Positions 8,787-23,179 of a stretch of 64,000 nt of DNA are shown piece after piece (positions within the stretch are counted from its first letter, which is position 1; every line of letters begins with the position of its first letter). The translations under genes were made by a program, and so were the position numbers. Below the pieces are notes generated by a model. That model worked only from the letters and a program-made list of their open reading frames with translations. It ran no database searches and was not told the origin of the DNA. Origin of the DNA: Geothrix sp. GTDB taxonomy: Bacteria > Acidobacteriota > Holophagae > Holophagales > Holophagaceae. Where the stretch lies: NCBI GenBank assembly GCA_019449415.1, contig JAGRPP010000017.1, positions 347,823 through 411,822 on the forward strand, written 5' to 3'.

Positions 8787-10355
8787 CTACTTGGGCGGAT
8801 GCTCCAGGAAGGTCAAGCCAGGGCATTTTTCAGCGGTGGTCCTCCGCTGCCAGTCGTTCTCGAAGAGGATGGCGGGATTGCCCTCGGCGTCCTCCACCAG
8901 CTCGCCCCAGAACCGGCTGGGCTCGGGCCAGCCGCCCTCGATCCAGCGTGCCATCTGGAAGCCTCGGGATTCCAGCAGCACCGGGCAGGCGTACTCCTCC
9001 TTGAGGCGGTGCTGCAGCACCTCGAACTGGAGGCGGCCGATGGCGCCGAGGATGGGCAGGGGCGCGCCGCCCTTGGGCCAGAAGACCTGCACCACGCCCT
9101 CTTCCGCGATCTGGCCCAGGCCCTTTAGGAAGCCCTTGCGGGCCCCGGGATCCGCCAGCCGCACAGAGGCGAACTGCTCCGGCGAGAAGCGCGGCACCGC
9201 ATGGAATTCCACGGGGCCCTGGGCGCTGAGTACATCCCCGATGCGGAAGAGGCCGGGGTTGATGAGGCCCAGGATGTCGCCCGGGTAGGCCTCGTCCACG
9301 ATCTGCCGCTCGCGCCCGAAGAACATGTGGGGGTAGTTCAGCTTGATGGACTTCTTCTCGCGCACATGGAGCGCATCCATGCCGCGCTCGAACCGGCCCG
9401 ACACGATGCGGGCGAAGGCCACGCGGTCGCGGTGGGCCTTGTTCATGTTGGCCTGCACCTTGAACACGAAGGCCGTGAAGGGCTGTTCCGGCTGCACCTC
9501 GCCGCCGTTCATAAGGGGCCTGGCCCCGGGCGCCGGCGCCAGTTCCAAAAACTCCTCCAGGAATTCCGCGACGCCGAAATTGTTCACGGCCGAACCGAAG
9601 AACATGGGGGACTGTTCTCCCCGCAGGAAGGCCTCCCGGTCGAAGGCGGGCAGCACATGGTCCATGAGGTCCACATCGTCCTTGAGCTGCTGCAGTTCGG
9701 CGGGGGTCAGCAGCGCGGCGATCTCGGGATCGTCCAGGCCGCCCTTCCCGGCCACGCGGGCCTTCTGGCCGGCCTTCGCCCGCTCGAAGACCTGGATCTG
9801 GCCGGTGGCGCGCACATAGACGCCCTTGAAGTCCGTGCCCGAACCGATGGGCCAAGTCATGGGCACCGCGTGGAGACCGAACAGCTCCTCCACTTCGTCG
9901 ATGAGTTCCACCGGTTCGCGGCCGGGGCGGTCCAGCTTGTTCACGAAGGTGAAGATGGGGAGCTTGCGTTCACTGGCCACCCGGAACAGCTTCTTGGTCT
10001 GCTCCTCCACGCCCTTGGCGCAATCCAGGAGCATCACCACCGCATCCGCGGCCGTGAGGGCCCGGTAGGTGTCTTCGCTGAAATCCTGGTGGCCCGGGGT
10101 ATCCAGCAGGTTGATGGCCCGGCCCTGGTACTCGAACTGCATGGCCGCCGAGGTGACGCTGATGCCGCGCTCCTGCTCGATGCTCATCCAGTCGGAGTGG
10201 GCCGCGGCCCCGCCCTCCCGGGCCTTGACGCTGCCCGCCCGGTCGATGGCGCCGCCATAGAGCAGCAGCTTCTCCGTCAGCGTGGTCTTGCCCGCATCGG
10301 GGTGGCTGATGATGGCGAAGGTGCGCCGCCGCTGGATTTCCTCAGAGAGGGACAT
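8787..10355 (-). CDS. prfC: Peptide chain release factor 3 (RF3 GTPase)
   Basis: 522 residues from ATG 10355 (E. coli RF3: 529). The start is set by AGGGGAA upstream and by the family N-terminus SLSEEIQRRRTFAIISHPDA. GTPase motifs: P-loop SHPDAGKTT (17-25), switch II DTPGHQDF, and NKLDRPGR. RF3 removes RF1/RF2 from the ribosome after peptide release and takes part in post-peptidyl-transfer quality control. C-terminal RF3 domain is complete, ending FLEHPPK. Confidence 0.95.
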   Translation of the reverse strand: MSLSEEIQRRRTFAIISHPDAGKTTLTEKLLLYGGAIDRAGSVKAREGGAAAHSDWMSIEQERGISVTSAAMQFEYQGRAINLLDTPGHQDFSEDTYRALTAADAVVMLLDCAKGVEEQTKKLFRVASERKLPIFTFVNKLDRPGREPVELIDEVEELFGLHAVPMTWPIGSGTDFKGVYVRATGQIQVFERAKAGQKARVAGKGGLDDPEIAALLTPAELQQLKDDVDLMDHVLPAFDREAFLRGEQSPMFFGSAVNNFGVAEFLEEFLELAPAPGARPLMNGGEVQPEQPFTAFVFKVQANMNKAHRDRVAFARIVSGRFERGMDALHVREKKSIKLNYPHMFFGRERQIVDEAYPGDILGLINPGLFRIGDVLSAQGPVEFHAVPRFSPEQFASVRLADPGARKGFLKGLGQIAEEGVVQVFWPKGGAPLPILGAIGRLQFEVLQHRLKEEYACPVLLESRGFQMARWIEGGWPEPSRFWGELVEDAEGNPAILFENDWQRRTTAEKCPGLTFLEHPPK

Positions 10356-10370
10356 GGTTCCCCTGGACAT

Positions 10371-10395
10371 AGAAAGGCGCGGCGTTCGCCGCGCC
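10371..10395 (-). terminator. Hairpin after the VOC gene, in the prfC leader
   Basis: Nine-base complementary arms GGCGCGGCG/CGCCGCGCC followed on the minus strand by TTTCT. It ends the upstream VOC gene or attenuates read-through into prfC. Confidence 0.6.
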
Positions 10396-10425
10396 CCTCC
10401 ATTGTCCCGCGAGAACGGCGTGGAC

Positions 10426-10854
10426 TCAACCCCGGGCCGCCATCCGCCGCTGGATCTCCGCGTCGTCCACATCCTCGATGTGGGTGGCGATCCACCAGTT
10501 GTTGCCCCAGGGATCCTGGACCCCGGCGTTGCGATCCCCGTAGAACTGGTCGGAGGGCTCCATCAGGGAGGCCCCGCCCGCCGTGAGGGCGGCCTGGTAG
10601 GTGGCGTCGGTGTCGGGCACATAGAGGTAGAAGCCCGTCGGCATGGGCTTCCAGGGGTCCCGGGCCTGGGCCACCATCACCATGGAATCGCCGATGCGCA
10701 CTTCAGCATTGGCGATGGTGCCATCGGGGCGGAGGGTTCGGCTCTCCTCCACCGCCCCGAAGGCCTTTTCAACGAAGGCCAGGAAGGCCAGGCCATTGGG
10801 CACAACGAGATAGGGCGTGACGGTGTGGTAGCCGGCAGGAACGGGTGCAACCAT
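10426..10854 (-). CDS. VOC-family (PhnB/glyoxalase-like) protein
   Basis: 142 residues. Start at ATG 10854, preceded by a perfect AAGGAGG; two upstream in-frame ATGs overlap this site. Paired beta-alpha-beta-beta-beta modules are visible: YHTVTPYLVVPNGLAFLAF at the N-terminus and the typical QDPWGNNWWIATHIEDV segment near the C-terminus. It resembles PhnB-like members of the vicinal oxygen chelate superfamily, whose activities are diverse (metal-dependent lyase or dioxygenase, or drug binding). Specific function not assignable. Confidence 0.8.
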   Translation of the reverse strand: MVAPVPAGYHTVTPYLVVPNGLAFLAFVEKAFGAVEESRTLRPDGTIANAEVRIGDSMVMVAQARDPWKPMPTGFYLYVPDTDATYQAALTAGGASLMEPSDQFYGDRNAGVQDPWGNNWWIATHIEDVDDAEIQRRMAARG

Positions 10855-10872
10855 CTTTTCCTCCTTCATGTT

Positions 10873-10902
10873 CGCCAGAGGGCGCCCATGCGCCCTCTGG
10901 CG
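10873..10902 (-). terminator. Long hairpin between ptrB-like gene and VOC gene
   Basis: Perfect 13-bp stem (10873-10885 with 10890-10902), four-base loop, 11 bases after the peptidase stop. There is no T-run after it on the minus strand, so termination is plausible but could also be mRNA end protection. Confidence 0.6.
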
Positions 10903-10912
10903 CACGGAACGG

Positions 10913-13042
<2,130 letters not shown>

Positions 13043-13080
13043 GATGGGCTCCTGGAAAACACGGTGTCTACCGTACCACG

Positions 13081-13109
13081 AAAGAACGGGCCCCTCGGTT
13101 GAGGGGCCC
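13081..13109 (-). terminator. Terminator of hppA
   Basis: Nine-bp GC stem GGGCCCCTC/GAGGGGCCC with a 4-base loop, then GTTCTTT on the minus strand, 33 bases after the hppA stop. Confidence 0.7.
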
Positions 13110-13141
13110 GGCGGTTAATTGTTTGTCAGGTTCGCGGAGAC

Positions 13142-15601
<2,460 letters not shown>

Positions 15602-15994
15602 GGTTTCCTCCATATGGACTCAAGAAAGGGTCAGTCGGGCACTCGAATTAGTGATGGAAGTCATACGGCTCTCGATGGCTGGCCTTGATGCGACCTGAGC
15701 CCCCACCCGGAGGCAAACCACGCTTGATCATCTCTAGATCGTGACCAAAGATAGCTGGGAACAGGCTCCGACTGCAAGAGCGGGCCGCCCGGGTGTGATG
15801 GATTGCTCTTGGAACAGCCTTTCCGCCGGACCCCAGCGGCCAGCCCCCTGGAACCTGGGAGGCTCCTTTAGGGCTTGGGATTCGAGACGCCTCCGAGGAT
15901 ACTTGGGTCAGATATGGCCCCGTCATTGAAAGCGGGCCCCGCCGTCAGCTGCGGGCGCCCGGACCCACCTCCCCGATTTCACAAGGAGTCCCCT
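15602..15994. other. Divergent intergenic region hppA/sdhC, 393 bp
   Basis: No credible gene. It holds the ribosome-binding sites of both genes, one good sigma-70-like promoter toward sdhC (separate entry) and a short palindrome TCTAGA-containing stretch near 15735. The hppA promoter could not be located with confidence. Confidence 0.6.
15875..15903 (+). promoter_or_regulatory. Putative sigma-70 promoter of sdhCAB
   Basis: TTGGGA (15875-15880), exactly 17 bases, then GATACT (15898-15903), about 90 bases upstream of the sdhC start. Four of six matches in the -35 box (TTGaca) and four of six in the -10 box. Confidence 0.5.
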
Positions 15995-16690
15995 ATGTCC
16001 GTTGCTGAACAGAGCATCGCGGGCGCGGAAGCGCGCGGCCGCGGTTTCATGGCGTCCTCGGTCGGACGCAAGGTCCTGATGGCCGTCACTGGCGTCCTCC
16101 TCTTCGGATTCGTCACCGTCCACATGCTGGGGAACCTGACCTCCTACATGGGGGCCACGGCGATGAACCACTACGCCGAGTTCCTGCACACGATGATCCA
16201 CGGCATGGGCATCTGGGTGTTCCGGGCGGTGCTGCTCAGCGCGGTCGGCCTGCACATCTGGGCTGCCGTGACCCTCACCCTCGACAACCGCGCCGCCCGC
16301 CCCCTGGGCTACCGCAACCAGCACACCCAGGCCTCCACCTGGGCCTCGCGCACCATGCGCTGGAGCGGCTTCATCCTCGCCGCGTTCATCGTCTACCATC
16401 TGCTCCACCTCACCACCGGCACCGTCCATCCCAACTTCGATCACGCGAACCCCTACGCCAACTTCGTGAACGGGTTCAAGGTTCCGGCGGCCGCTGGCTT
16501 CTACATCGTGGCCCAGCTCTGCCTCGGCCTCCACATGTGGCACGGCGTCTGGAGCTTCACCCAGTCACTGGGCCTGGCGCACCCCCGCTACGACGGGCTG
16601 CGGCGGAACTTCGCCACCGGCCTGACCGTCCTCGTCGTGGGTGTGAACATCTCCTATCCCATCGCCGTCCTGACCGGCTTCATCCACTGA
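15995..16690 (+). CDS. sdhC: Succinate dehydrogenase cytochrome b subunit, b558 family
   Basis: 231 residues from ATG 15995 behind AAGGAG. Five hydrophobic helices with several histidines placed for haem b ligation ([49 protein letters not shown]). This is the single-subunit, di-haem SdhC of the Bacteroidota/epsilonproteobacterial SdhCAB type, so no SdhD is expected and none is found. It anchors the complex and passes electrons between quinone and the iron-sulfur subunit; such enzymes may work as succinate:menaquinone reductase driven by the membrane potential. Confidence 0.93.
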   Translation: MSVAEQSIAGAEARGRGFMASSVGRKVLMAVTGVLLFGFVTVHMLGNLTSYMGATAMNHYAEFLHTMIHGMGIWVFRAVLLSAVGLHIWAAVTLTLDNRAARPLGYRNQHTQASTWASRTMRWSGFILAAFIVYHLLHLTTGTVHPNFDHANPYANFVNGFKVPAAAGFYIVAQLCLGLHMWHGVWSFTQSLGLAHPRYDGLRRNFATGLTVLVVGVNISYPIAVLTGFIH

Positions 16691-16706
16691 TCCCAGGGAG
16701 CGCTCC

Positions 16707-18626
16707 ATGGAACTCAATGCCCGAATCCCAGACGGCCCGATCGACAAGAAGTGGGAGAAGCACCGCTTTGATCTCAAGCTCGTGAACCCGGCCAACAAGC
16801 GCAAGTACAAGGTGCTCGTGGTGGGCTCCGGCCTCGCCGGCGGCGCCGCCGCCGCCTCCCTGGCCGAGCTCGGCTACGAGGTCGAGTGCTTCTGCTACCA
16901 GGACAGCCCTCGCCGGGCCCACTCCATCGCGGCCCAGGGCGGCATCAATGCCGCCAAGAACTACCAGAACGACGGCGACAGCGTCTACCGCCTGTTCTAC
17001 GACACGGTCAAGGGTGGCGACTTCCGCGCCCGCGAAGCCAATGTCCATCGCCTGGCCGAGGTCAGCAACAACATCATCGACCAGTGCGTAGGCCAGGGCG
17101 TGCCCTTCGCCCGGGAATACGGCGGACTGCTCGATAACCGCTCCTTCGGCGGCGCCCAGGTGAGCCGCACCTTCTATGCTCGCGGACAGACCGGCCAGCA
17201 GCTGCTCATCGGCGCCTACCAGGCCCTGGAGCGCCAGATCGGCCTCGGCAAGGTGAAGATGTTCCCCCGCCACGAGATGCTGGAGCTGATCGTGGTGGAC
17301 GGCGTGGCCAAGGGCATCATCACCCGCGACATGGTGACCGGGGCGGTCGAGTCCCATGTGGCCGATGCGGTCTGCCTCGCCACCGGCGGCTACGGCAATG
17401 TCTTCTACCTGTCCACCAACGCCAAGGGCTGCAACGGCACCGCCATCTGGCGCGCCTACAAGAAGGGCGCCGCCTTCGCGAACCCCTGCTTCACCCAGAT
17501 TCACCCCACCTGCATCCCCGTCACCGGCGATCACCAGAGCAAGCTCACGCTCATGTCCGAGTCGCTGCGCAACGACGGCCGCATCTGGGTACCCAAGCGC
17601 AAGGAGGACTGCGGCAAGCCCGCCAGCCAGATCCCCGAAGAGGACCGGGACTACTACCTGGAGCGCAAGTACCCCTCCTACGGCAACCTTGCCCCCCGCG
17701 ATGTCTCCAGCCGCGCCGCCAAGCAGGTTTGCGACGAGGGCCGGGGCGTCGGGCCCACCCGGCTTGGCGTCTACCTGGACTTCAGCGACGCCATCAACCG
17801 CCTGGGCGCCGCCAAGATCGAAGAGAAATACGGCAACCTCTTTGAGATGTATGAGCGCATCACGGACGAGAACCCCTACAAGACGCCCATGCGCATCTTC
17901 CCGGCCAGCCACTACACCATGGGCGGCCTGTGGGTGGACTACAACCTCATGAGCACCATCCCCGGCCTCTTCGTCCTCGGCGAAGCGAACTTCTCCGATC
18001 ATGGCGCCAACCGCCTGGGCGCCTCGGCGCTCATGCAGGGTCTGGCCGACGGCTACTTCGTGATCCCCTACACCATCGGTGGCTACCTGGCGGGCATCAA
18101 GCCCGGCACCCGCATCAAGGCCGACGATCCGGCCGTGAAGTCCGCGGAGCAATCCGTTTCGGAGCGGATGAGCCAGCTCATGTCCATCGGCGGGAAGGAG
18201 ACCCCGGACCACTTCCATCGCGAACTGGGCAAGGTCATGTGGGAGATGTGCGGCATGGGCCGCAATGAGGCCGGGCTCAAGAAGGCCCTTGAGCTCATTC
18301 CGCAGATCCGCGAGGAGTTCTGGAAGAACCTCTGCATCCCCGGCAGCGGCAACGACCTGAACCAGTCCCTCGAGACGGCCGGCCGCGTGGCCGACTTCCT
18401 GGAGATCGGCGAGCTGATGTGCCTGGACGCCCTCCAGCGCCGCGAGTCCTGCGGCGGCCACTTCCGCGAGGAGTGGCAGACGGCGGAGGGAGAAGCCCTG
18501 CGCGACGATGAGAACTTCGCCCATGTGGCCGCCTGGGAGTACAAGGGCGAAGGCCAGGCTCCGGTGCGCCACACCGAGCAGCTCACCTTCGACAATGTCC
18601 ACCTCGCGACCCGCAGCTACAAGTGA
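16707..18626 (+). CDS. sdhA: Succinate dehydrogenase/fumarate reductase flavoprotein
   Basis: 639 residues. FAD dinucleotide fold VVGSGLAGG (38-46); covalent flavin histidine H72 in [14 protein letters not shown]; active-site region [22 protein letters not shown] and [10 protein letters not shown]. Matches the longer SdhA of the SdhCAB (TIGR01811) class. Oxidises succinate to fumarate in the TCA cycle (or the reverse). Sixteen bases after sdhC and eleven before sdhB: one operon. Confidence 0.96.
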   Translation: MELNARIPDGPIDKKWEKHRFDLKLVNPANKRKYKVLVVGSGLAGGAAAASLAELGYEVECFCYQDSPRRAHSIAAQGGINAAKNYQNDGDSVYRLFYDTVKGGDFRAREANVHRLAEVSNNIIDQCVGQGVPFAREYGGLLDNRSFGGAQVSRTFYARGQTGQQLLIGAYQALERQIGLGKVKMFPRHEMLELIVVDGVAKGIITRDMVTGAVESHVADAVCLATGGYGNVFYLSTNAKGCNGTAIWRAYKKGAAFANPCFTQIHPTCIPVTGDHQSKLTLMSESLRNDGRIWVPKRKEDCGKPASQIPEEDRDYYLERKYPSYGNLAPRDVSSRAAKQVCDEGRGVGPTRLGVYLDFSDAINRLGAAKIEEKYGNLFEMYERITDENPYKTPMRIFPASHYTMGGLWVDYNLMSTIPGLFVLGEANFSDHGANRLGASALMQGLADGYFVIPYTIGGYLAGIKPGTRIKADDPAVKSAEQSVSERMSQLMSIGGKETPDHFHRELGKVMWEMCGMGRNEAGLKKALELIPQIREEFWKNLCIPGSGNDLNQSLETAGRVADFLEIGELMCLDALQRRESCGGHFREEWQTAEGEALRDDENFAHVAAWEYKGEGQAPVRHTEQLTFDNVHLATRSYK

Positions 18627-18637
18627 GGAACTGAGCC

Positions 18638-19423
18638 ATGTCCAAGCACCTCAATCTCACCCTCCATGTGTGGCGGCAGAAGAACGCCAAGTGCGACGGC
18701 AAGTTCGTCGAGTACCCCGCCGAGAACATCAGCCCCGACATGTCCTTCCTGGAGATGCTCGACATCGTGAACGAGGGCCTCATCCGCAAGGGCGAGGAGC
18801 CCATCACCTTCGACCACGACTGCCGCGAGGGCATCTGCGGGACCTGCAGCATGGTGATCAACGGACGCCCCCACGGCCCCCGCGAGCGCACCACCACCTG
18901 CCAGCTGCACATGCGCAGCTTCAAGGACGGCGATAGCGTCACCATTGAGCCCTGGCGCGCCGAAGCCTTCCCGGTCATCAAGGATCTGATGGTGGACCGC
19001 GGCGCCTTCGACCGCATCATCGCGGCCGGTGGCTTCATCAGCGTGCCCACGGGTTCGCCCCAGGACGCCAACGCCCTGCCGATCCCCAAGGAGAAGGCCG
19101 AGCTCTCCATGGACGCCGCCGCCTGCATCGGGTGCGGCGCCTGCGTGGCCGCCTGCCCCAACGCCAGCGCCATGCTGTTCCTGTCCGCCAAGGTCACCCA
19201 CCTGGGCCTGCTGCCCCAGGGTCAGCCCGAGCGCTACATCCGCGTCCGCGACATGGTCGCCCAGATGGATGCCGAGCAGTTCGGCACCTGCACCAACCAC
19301 GGCGAGTGCGAGGCCGCCTGCCCCAAGGGCATCAAGATGGAGAACATCGCGCGCATGAACCGCGACTTCATCAAGGCCAGCCTCACCTACCGTCCCGCCA
19401 CCACGAGTGGTGGCGCCGGTTGA
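18638..19423 (+). CDS. sdhB: Succinate dehydrogenase iron-sulfur subunit
   Basis: 261 residues. [2Fe-2S] cysteines C62, C67, C70 and C88 (CREGICGTC...TTCQ), then two ferredoxin-like clusters from [13 protein letters not shown] (C163, C166, C169, C173) and [14 protein letters not shown] (C218, C224, C228). Carries electrons from SdhA to the SdhC haems. Last gene of the operon, followed by a strong terminator. Confidence 0.96.
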   Translation: MSKHLNLTLHVWRQKNAKCDGKFVEYPAENISPDMSFLEMLDIVNEGLIRKGEEPITFDHDCREGICGTCSMVINGRPHGPRERTTTCQLHMRSFKDGDSVTIEPWRAEAFPVIKDLMVDRGAFDRIIAAGGFISVPTGSPQDANALPIPKEKAELSMDAAACIGCGACVAACPNASAMLFLSAKVTHLGLLPQGQPERYIRVRDMVAQMDAEQFGTCTNHGECEAACPKGIKMENIARMNRDFIKASLTYRPATTSGGAG

Positions 19424-19446
19424 TCGCCTGGTTCATCCGCCTCAGA

Positions 19447-19476
19447 CGCCCGGCATCCGCCGGGCGTTTTGTTTTT
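19447..19476 (+). terminator. Terminator of sdhCAB
   Basis: Eight-bp stem CGCCCGGC/GCCGGGCG, 4-base loop, then TTTTGTTTTT. Confidence 0.93.
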
Positions 19477-19622
19477 GGAGTTAGATAGATAAAATTGGCT
19501 TTAATCACACAAATTAACAATCTCTCCAGGACGCATCCACATGCTTATCCTAAAAAAGAATAATTGAGGATGCATCGCAAAATTTTGAATAATTAGTTGT
19601 GAATAAATTATTATAATTCACG

Positions 19623-19668
19623 AATACGAAAATAAATCGACTGCAGTGGCAAGATAAATACGAAAATA
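19623..19668 (+). repeat. Two direct copies of AATACGAAAATA
   Basis: Identical 12-mers at 19623-19634 and 19657-19668, start to start 34 bases apart (about three helical turns), on one face of the DNA. Candidate operator for a regulator of the downstream kinase operon. Confidence 0.5.
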
Positions 19669-19935
19669 TTCATCAAATAATAGAAATGGATAGAAAATAA
19701 AAGAGCATGATGGTTGCTTTGGTGGATGTTGTTGACCTAGCATGTCTGCGGCTTTCCTCGCACTCTGCTTCCGCTGTATTCGATTTATGGATTCAGCGAA
19801 TCGTCTTGAGCAGCAAGCGTCAACAGCCGGTTCTCGCTTGGATTGGGCCCATGGGCGCAGGAGAAGGCGCTATGGGCGTCCACCCCGCTGCCGCAAAGAT
19901 GATGCGATGATCGGTTGGAGTACGAGGTCATTGAG

Positions 19936-21837
19936 ATGGAAAGCCCTTCAAGCCCAGTCCCCACCTCCTTCCAGCTGCTGACGGTGGGCGTGCCTGCGGC
20001 TGTGCGGCGGGCCCTTGGCCGGGCCTTCATGGCGGTTGGGGAACCTGTTCCGGACTGCATTGACATCAGCGGCTGGTCCGAAGCGGAGCTGGACTCGTTC
20101 GTCTGTGGCCCTGGCGATGCGCTGCTGCTCTGGGGGCCCGCGGCGACGGAGGCCTGGAACATCAGGATCCGGACCTTCCGGACCCATCATCCCGACCTTC
20201 CCACCCTGGTGCGGATTCCCAAGGGCGATCCAGCCATCGGCGAAGCCATGCTGCGGGAGGGCTTCCACGAAACCTATGTGACTGCCGCCCAGGCTCCCGA
20301 AGCGCTCCGCCGCGGCAGGGCGAGGTTGATGGGCCCCAGAGGCCAGGCTCAGGGCGTCTCAGGTCTGGCCCGGGGAGAGGATCCCTACCGGTTCGACGGG
20401 CTCTTCCAGAACCTGTACGACTGGATCTATGTCGTGGGCATCTCCGAGCAGGGGGAGATGACCTTCGAGACTGTGAATCCGCCGCTCCACGCCTCGGGCA
20501 GTTTCCTCAATCCGGATTTTGCCGGCCGCTCGCCCGAGTCCTGCCTCACCAGCAGCAGCGCGGCCCAGCTGATCGCCCACTTCCAGCGAGTCCTCCAGGG
20601 AGGCACGCCCCTCCAGTTCGAGGAGGAACACCCCATCGCCCGGGAGGTTCGCACCTTCCAGACCATCCTGACCCCCGTACGGAACAAGTGGGGGCGCATC
20701 CACCGCATTGCCGGGATCTCCCGGGACATCACCGCCCTCAAGGTGGCCCAGGCGGAGCTGCGGGCCAGCGAGGAGCGGCTGAACCATGCTCTGGACGGCA
20801 CCCAGCAGGGCCTCTGGGATCTGGACCTGGAGACCGGGAACATCTACCGCAGCCCGCGCTGGTTCGGGATGCTGGGCTATGAGCCGGGAGCCATCGCCTC
20901 CACCCTGCAGGCGGGCTTCGACCTCATCCATCCCGAGGATCGCCTGCAGACCGAAGCCGCCCTGAACGCCCACCTGGAGGGTCGGCTTCCGGGCCTCCAG
21001 GTGGAATACCGGCTTCGCACCCAATCCGGCGATTGGCTCTGGGTCTTCGACGCGGGCAAGGTGGTCGCCTGGCGCGGTGATGGCCGGCCGGCGCGGATGG
21101 CAGGCATGTGCACGGACATCACCGAACGGCGCCGCGCCGAAGAGTCCCTGCGGGCCCTGGTGGGGGGCGTGGTCCACGAGATCCGCAACCCGGTCTACGG
21201 CATCTCCATCAACCTCGACGCCCTGGAAGCCACTTTCGGCGAGGAACCCCGCTACCGCCCCTTCCTCTCGGCCCTGCGGGAGAGTTCCGACCGCATCCAG
21301 GGCCTGATGAACGACCTCCGGGACTATGGCGAGCCGAGAACGCTCAACCCCGAGCCCTGCCGCGTTCGCACCCTGCTGGAAGATGCCCTCCGCTCCTGCG
21401 AGACCCTGCAGGTCAGCCGCGATTGCAAGGTGCGGCTGGCCCTGGAGGATGAGGCGCTGGTGCTGCCCCTGAATGCCCGGCGCATGCACCAGGTGTTCCG
21501 CAACCTCATCGAGAATGCCCTGCACCACTCGCCTGCGGAGGGAACGGTTTCGGTGCGCGGGCGGCACCTCCGCGACGAAGGCCATGACTGGTGGGCCTTC
21601 TCGGTGGAAGACGAAGGGTCCGGCTTCGATCCCGAGAGCCTGGCCAGGGCGTTTGAACCCTTCTTCACACGGCGGAAAGGCGGCACCGGCCTCGGCCTGT
21701 CCATCGTGAAGCGGGTCGTGGAGGAGCACGGCGGGGCGGTGGCCGTGGAGAACGCCGCCGGCGGCGGCGCCCGGGTGACCCTCCGGCTTCCGGCTCCCCG
21801 CCGTCGCATGGAACTGATTGGAGAGCCCCGTGGCTAA
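19936..21837 (+). CDS. PAS-domain sensor histidine kinase
   Basis: 633 residues from ATG 19936 (GAGG 9 bases upstream; a TTG at 19915 would add 7 residues). N-terminal region (about 10-130) has the hydrophobic pattern of a receiver-like alpha/beta domain but lacks the usual acidic pocket. Two PAS domains follow (about 145-265 and 280-395, the second ending in the PAC motif MCTDITERRRAEE). HisKA phosphoacceptor is H414 in VVHEIRNPVYG; the ATPase domain has NLIENALHHSP, DEGSGF and GTGLGLSIVKRVVEEHGG. No membrane segment, so it senses a cytoplasmic signal. The stop overlaps the start of the sigma-54 activator, so the two form a cognate pair, probably NtrB/NtrC-like. Confidence 0.9.
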   Translation: MESPSSPVPTSFQLLTVGVPAAVRRALGRAFMAVGEPVPDCIDISGWSEAELDSFVCGPGDALLLWGPAATEAWNIRIRTFRTHHPDLPTLVRIPKGDPAIGEAMLREGFHETYVTAAQAPEALRRGRARLMGPRGQAQGVSGLARGEDPYRFDGLFQNLYDWIYVVGISEQGEMTFETVNPPLHASGSFLNPDFAGRSPESCLTSSSAAQLIAHFQRVLQGGTPLQFEEEHPIAREVRTFQTILTPVRNKWGRIHRIAGISRDITALKVAQAELRASEERLNHALDGTQQGLWDLDLETGNIYRSPRWFGMLGYEPGAIASTLQAGFDLIHPEDRLQTEAALNAHLEGRLPGLQVEYRLRTQSGDWLWVFDAGKVVAWRGDGRPARMAGMCTDITERRRAEESLRALVGGVVHEIRNPVYGISINLDALEATFGEEPRYRPFLSALRESSDRIQGLMNDLRDYGEPRTLNPEPCRVRTLLEDALRSCETLQVSRDCKVRLALEDEALVLPLNARRMHQVFRNLIENALHHSPAEGTVSVRGRHLRDEGHDWWAFSVEDEGSGFDPESLARAFEPFFTRRKGGTGLGLSIVKRVVEEHGGAVAVENAAGGGARVTLRLPAPRRRMELIGEPRG

Positions 21838-23179
21838 GCCGAAGATCCTGATCATCGAGGATGACCCAGCGGTGCGCCACGGCATGACCGCCTTTCTGCG
21901 CGCCAACGAGATGGAGGTGGATGAGTCGGACACCTGCCAGAAGGCGACGGAGCTCTTCCGCAGCGGCGGCTACGATGTGGTGGTGGCGGACTACAGCCTG
22001 CCGGACGGGACCTCCCTCGACCTGCTGCCGCAGTTCAAGCGGCTGAGCGAGGACACCCCCTTCATCATCCTCACGGCCCATGGCTCCATTGACCTGGCGG
22101 TCCGCGCCATCAAGGAGGGGGCCGAGCAGTTCCTCACCAAGCCCGTGGAATCCAAGACCCTCCTGGTGCTCGTGAAGCGCCTCCTGCAGCAGCAGCGCCT
22201 GCGCAAGCGCCAGGAGGTGGCCAGCCGCGAGCAGCCCGGCCCCATGAACCCCTTCCAGGGCGTGAGCGCCTCCATCCGGAGGCTGGAGGAGCAGGCGCGG
22301 CTGATGCTCGAGTGGGACAGCCCGGTCCTGATCCTCGGCGAGACCGGTTCCGGCAAGGGCGTGCTCGCCCGCTGGATCCACGCCCAGGGGCCAAGGCGGG
22401 AAGAAACCTTCGTGAACCTCAACTGCGCCGGACTGACGCGGGAGCTCCTGGAATCCGAGCTGTTCGGCCATGAGCGCGGCGCCTTTACGGGTGCCGTCGC
22501 CGCCAAGCCGGGTCTGCTGGAGGTCGGCCACCGGGGCATCGTGTTCCTGGATGAGATCGGCGACATGGATCCCGCCATCCAGCCGAAACTGCTGAAGGCC
22601 CTGGAGGAGAAGACCTTCCGGCGCCTGGGGGATGTGCGGGACCGCCAGGTGGACATCCGCCTCATCGCCAGCACCAACCTCGATCTGGAGGAGATGGTTC
22701 GGGCGAAGAAATTCCGGGACGACCTCTACTACCGCGTGAGCACCCTCACCCTCCGGATTCCGCCCCTGCGGGAACGCGCCGAGGACATCCCCGTCCTCGC
22801 CATGACCATCCTCAGGAGCGTCTGCAGCCGCATGGGCCGGCCCGAGGTCCAGTTCAGCGCCCGAGCCTTGGAGGCCCTGAAGGAATACGCCTGGCCCGGC
22901 AACATCCGCGAGCTCGCCAATGTGCTGGAGCGGGCCATGATCCTCCAGAAGGGGGAATGCCTGGAAGCGGCCGACCTGGGCCTGGGCGGGCGGCGTCCGA
23001 GTCATGTCGCCACGGAGGCAGGTCTGGTGACGCTCAAGGAGATGGAGCGCCTCCACATCGAGAAGGTGCTGCAGCGCAGCGGCGGGAATGTCACGGATGC
23101 GGCCCAGATCCTCGGGCTGGCCCGCCGGACCCTCTACGACCGCCTCAAGGCCCTCGGCATCACCACCGGGAAGGACTGA
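21830..23179 (+). CDS. Sigma-54-dependent response regulator, NtrC family
   Basis: 449 residues from GTG 21830, preceded by GGAGAG and overlapping the kinase stop by 8 bases. Receiver domain: acidic pocket E10-D12, phosphoacceptor D54, T82 and K104. AAA+ domain: Walker A GETGSGKG (170-177), sigma-54 contact loop GAFTGA (217-222), Walker B VFLDEIGDMD, and FRDDLYYR. C-terminal Fis-type helix-turn-helix (VTDAAQILGLARRTLYDRLKALG). The predicted targets are the two sigma-54 promoters at 23290-23303 and 28118-28131, because both carry the same upstream palindrome and the first copy begins inside this gene's stop codon. Confidence 0.94.
   Translation: MAKPKILIIEDDPAVRHGMTAFLRANEMEVDESDTCQKATELFRSGGYDVVVADYSLPDGTSLDLLPQFKRLSEDTPFIILTAHGSIDLAVRAIKEGAEQFLTKPVESKTLLVLVKRLLQQQRLRKRQEVASREQPGPMNPFQGVSASIRRLEEQARLMLEWDSPVLILGETGSGKGVLARWIHAQGPRREETFVNLNCAGLTRELLESELFGHERGAFTGAVAAKPGLLEVGHRGIVFLDEIGDMDPAIQPKLLKALEEKTFRRLGDVRDRQVDIRLIASTNLDLEEMVRAKKFRDDLYYRVSTLTLRIPPLRERAEDIPVLAMTILRSVCSRMGRPEVQFSARALEALKEYAWPGNIRELANVLERAMILQKGECLEAADLGLGGRRPSHVATEAGLVTLKEMERLHIEKVLQRSGGNVTDAAQILGLARRTLYDRLKALGITTGKD

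Larger units (their letters stand above)
19424..19935. other. AT-rich intergenic island upstream of the sensor kinase, 512 bp
   Basis: After the sdhB terminator, about 19480-19735 is strikingly AT-rich (many runs such as GAATAATTAGTTGTGAATAA) against a very GC-rich background. It contains an imperfect palindrome GTGAAT...ATTCAC at about 19599-19621 and a 12-base direct repeat (separate entry). From 19740 on the base composition returns toward normal. A 67-codon frame at 19707-19910 has no ribosome-binding site and no recognisable product. Best read as the regulatory region of the kinase/activator operon. Confidence 0.6.

Noticed and set aside
16680..18602. 640-codon minus-strand frame
   Set aside because: Antisense to sdhA, which is unmistakable.
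19480..19740. AT-rich island as a replication origin
   Set aside because: No DnaA boxes (TTATCCACA type) and no dnaA, dnaN or gyrB nearby.
19707..19910. 67-codon frame in the AT-rich region
   Set aside because: No ribosome-binding site, no recognisable product.
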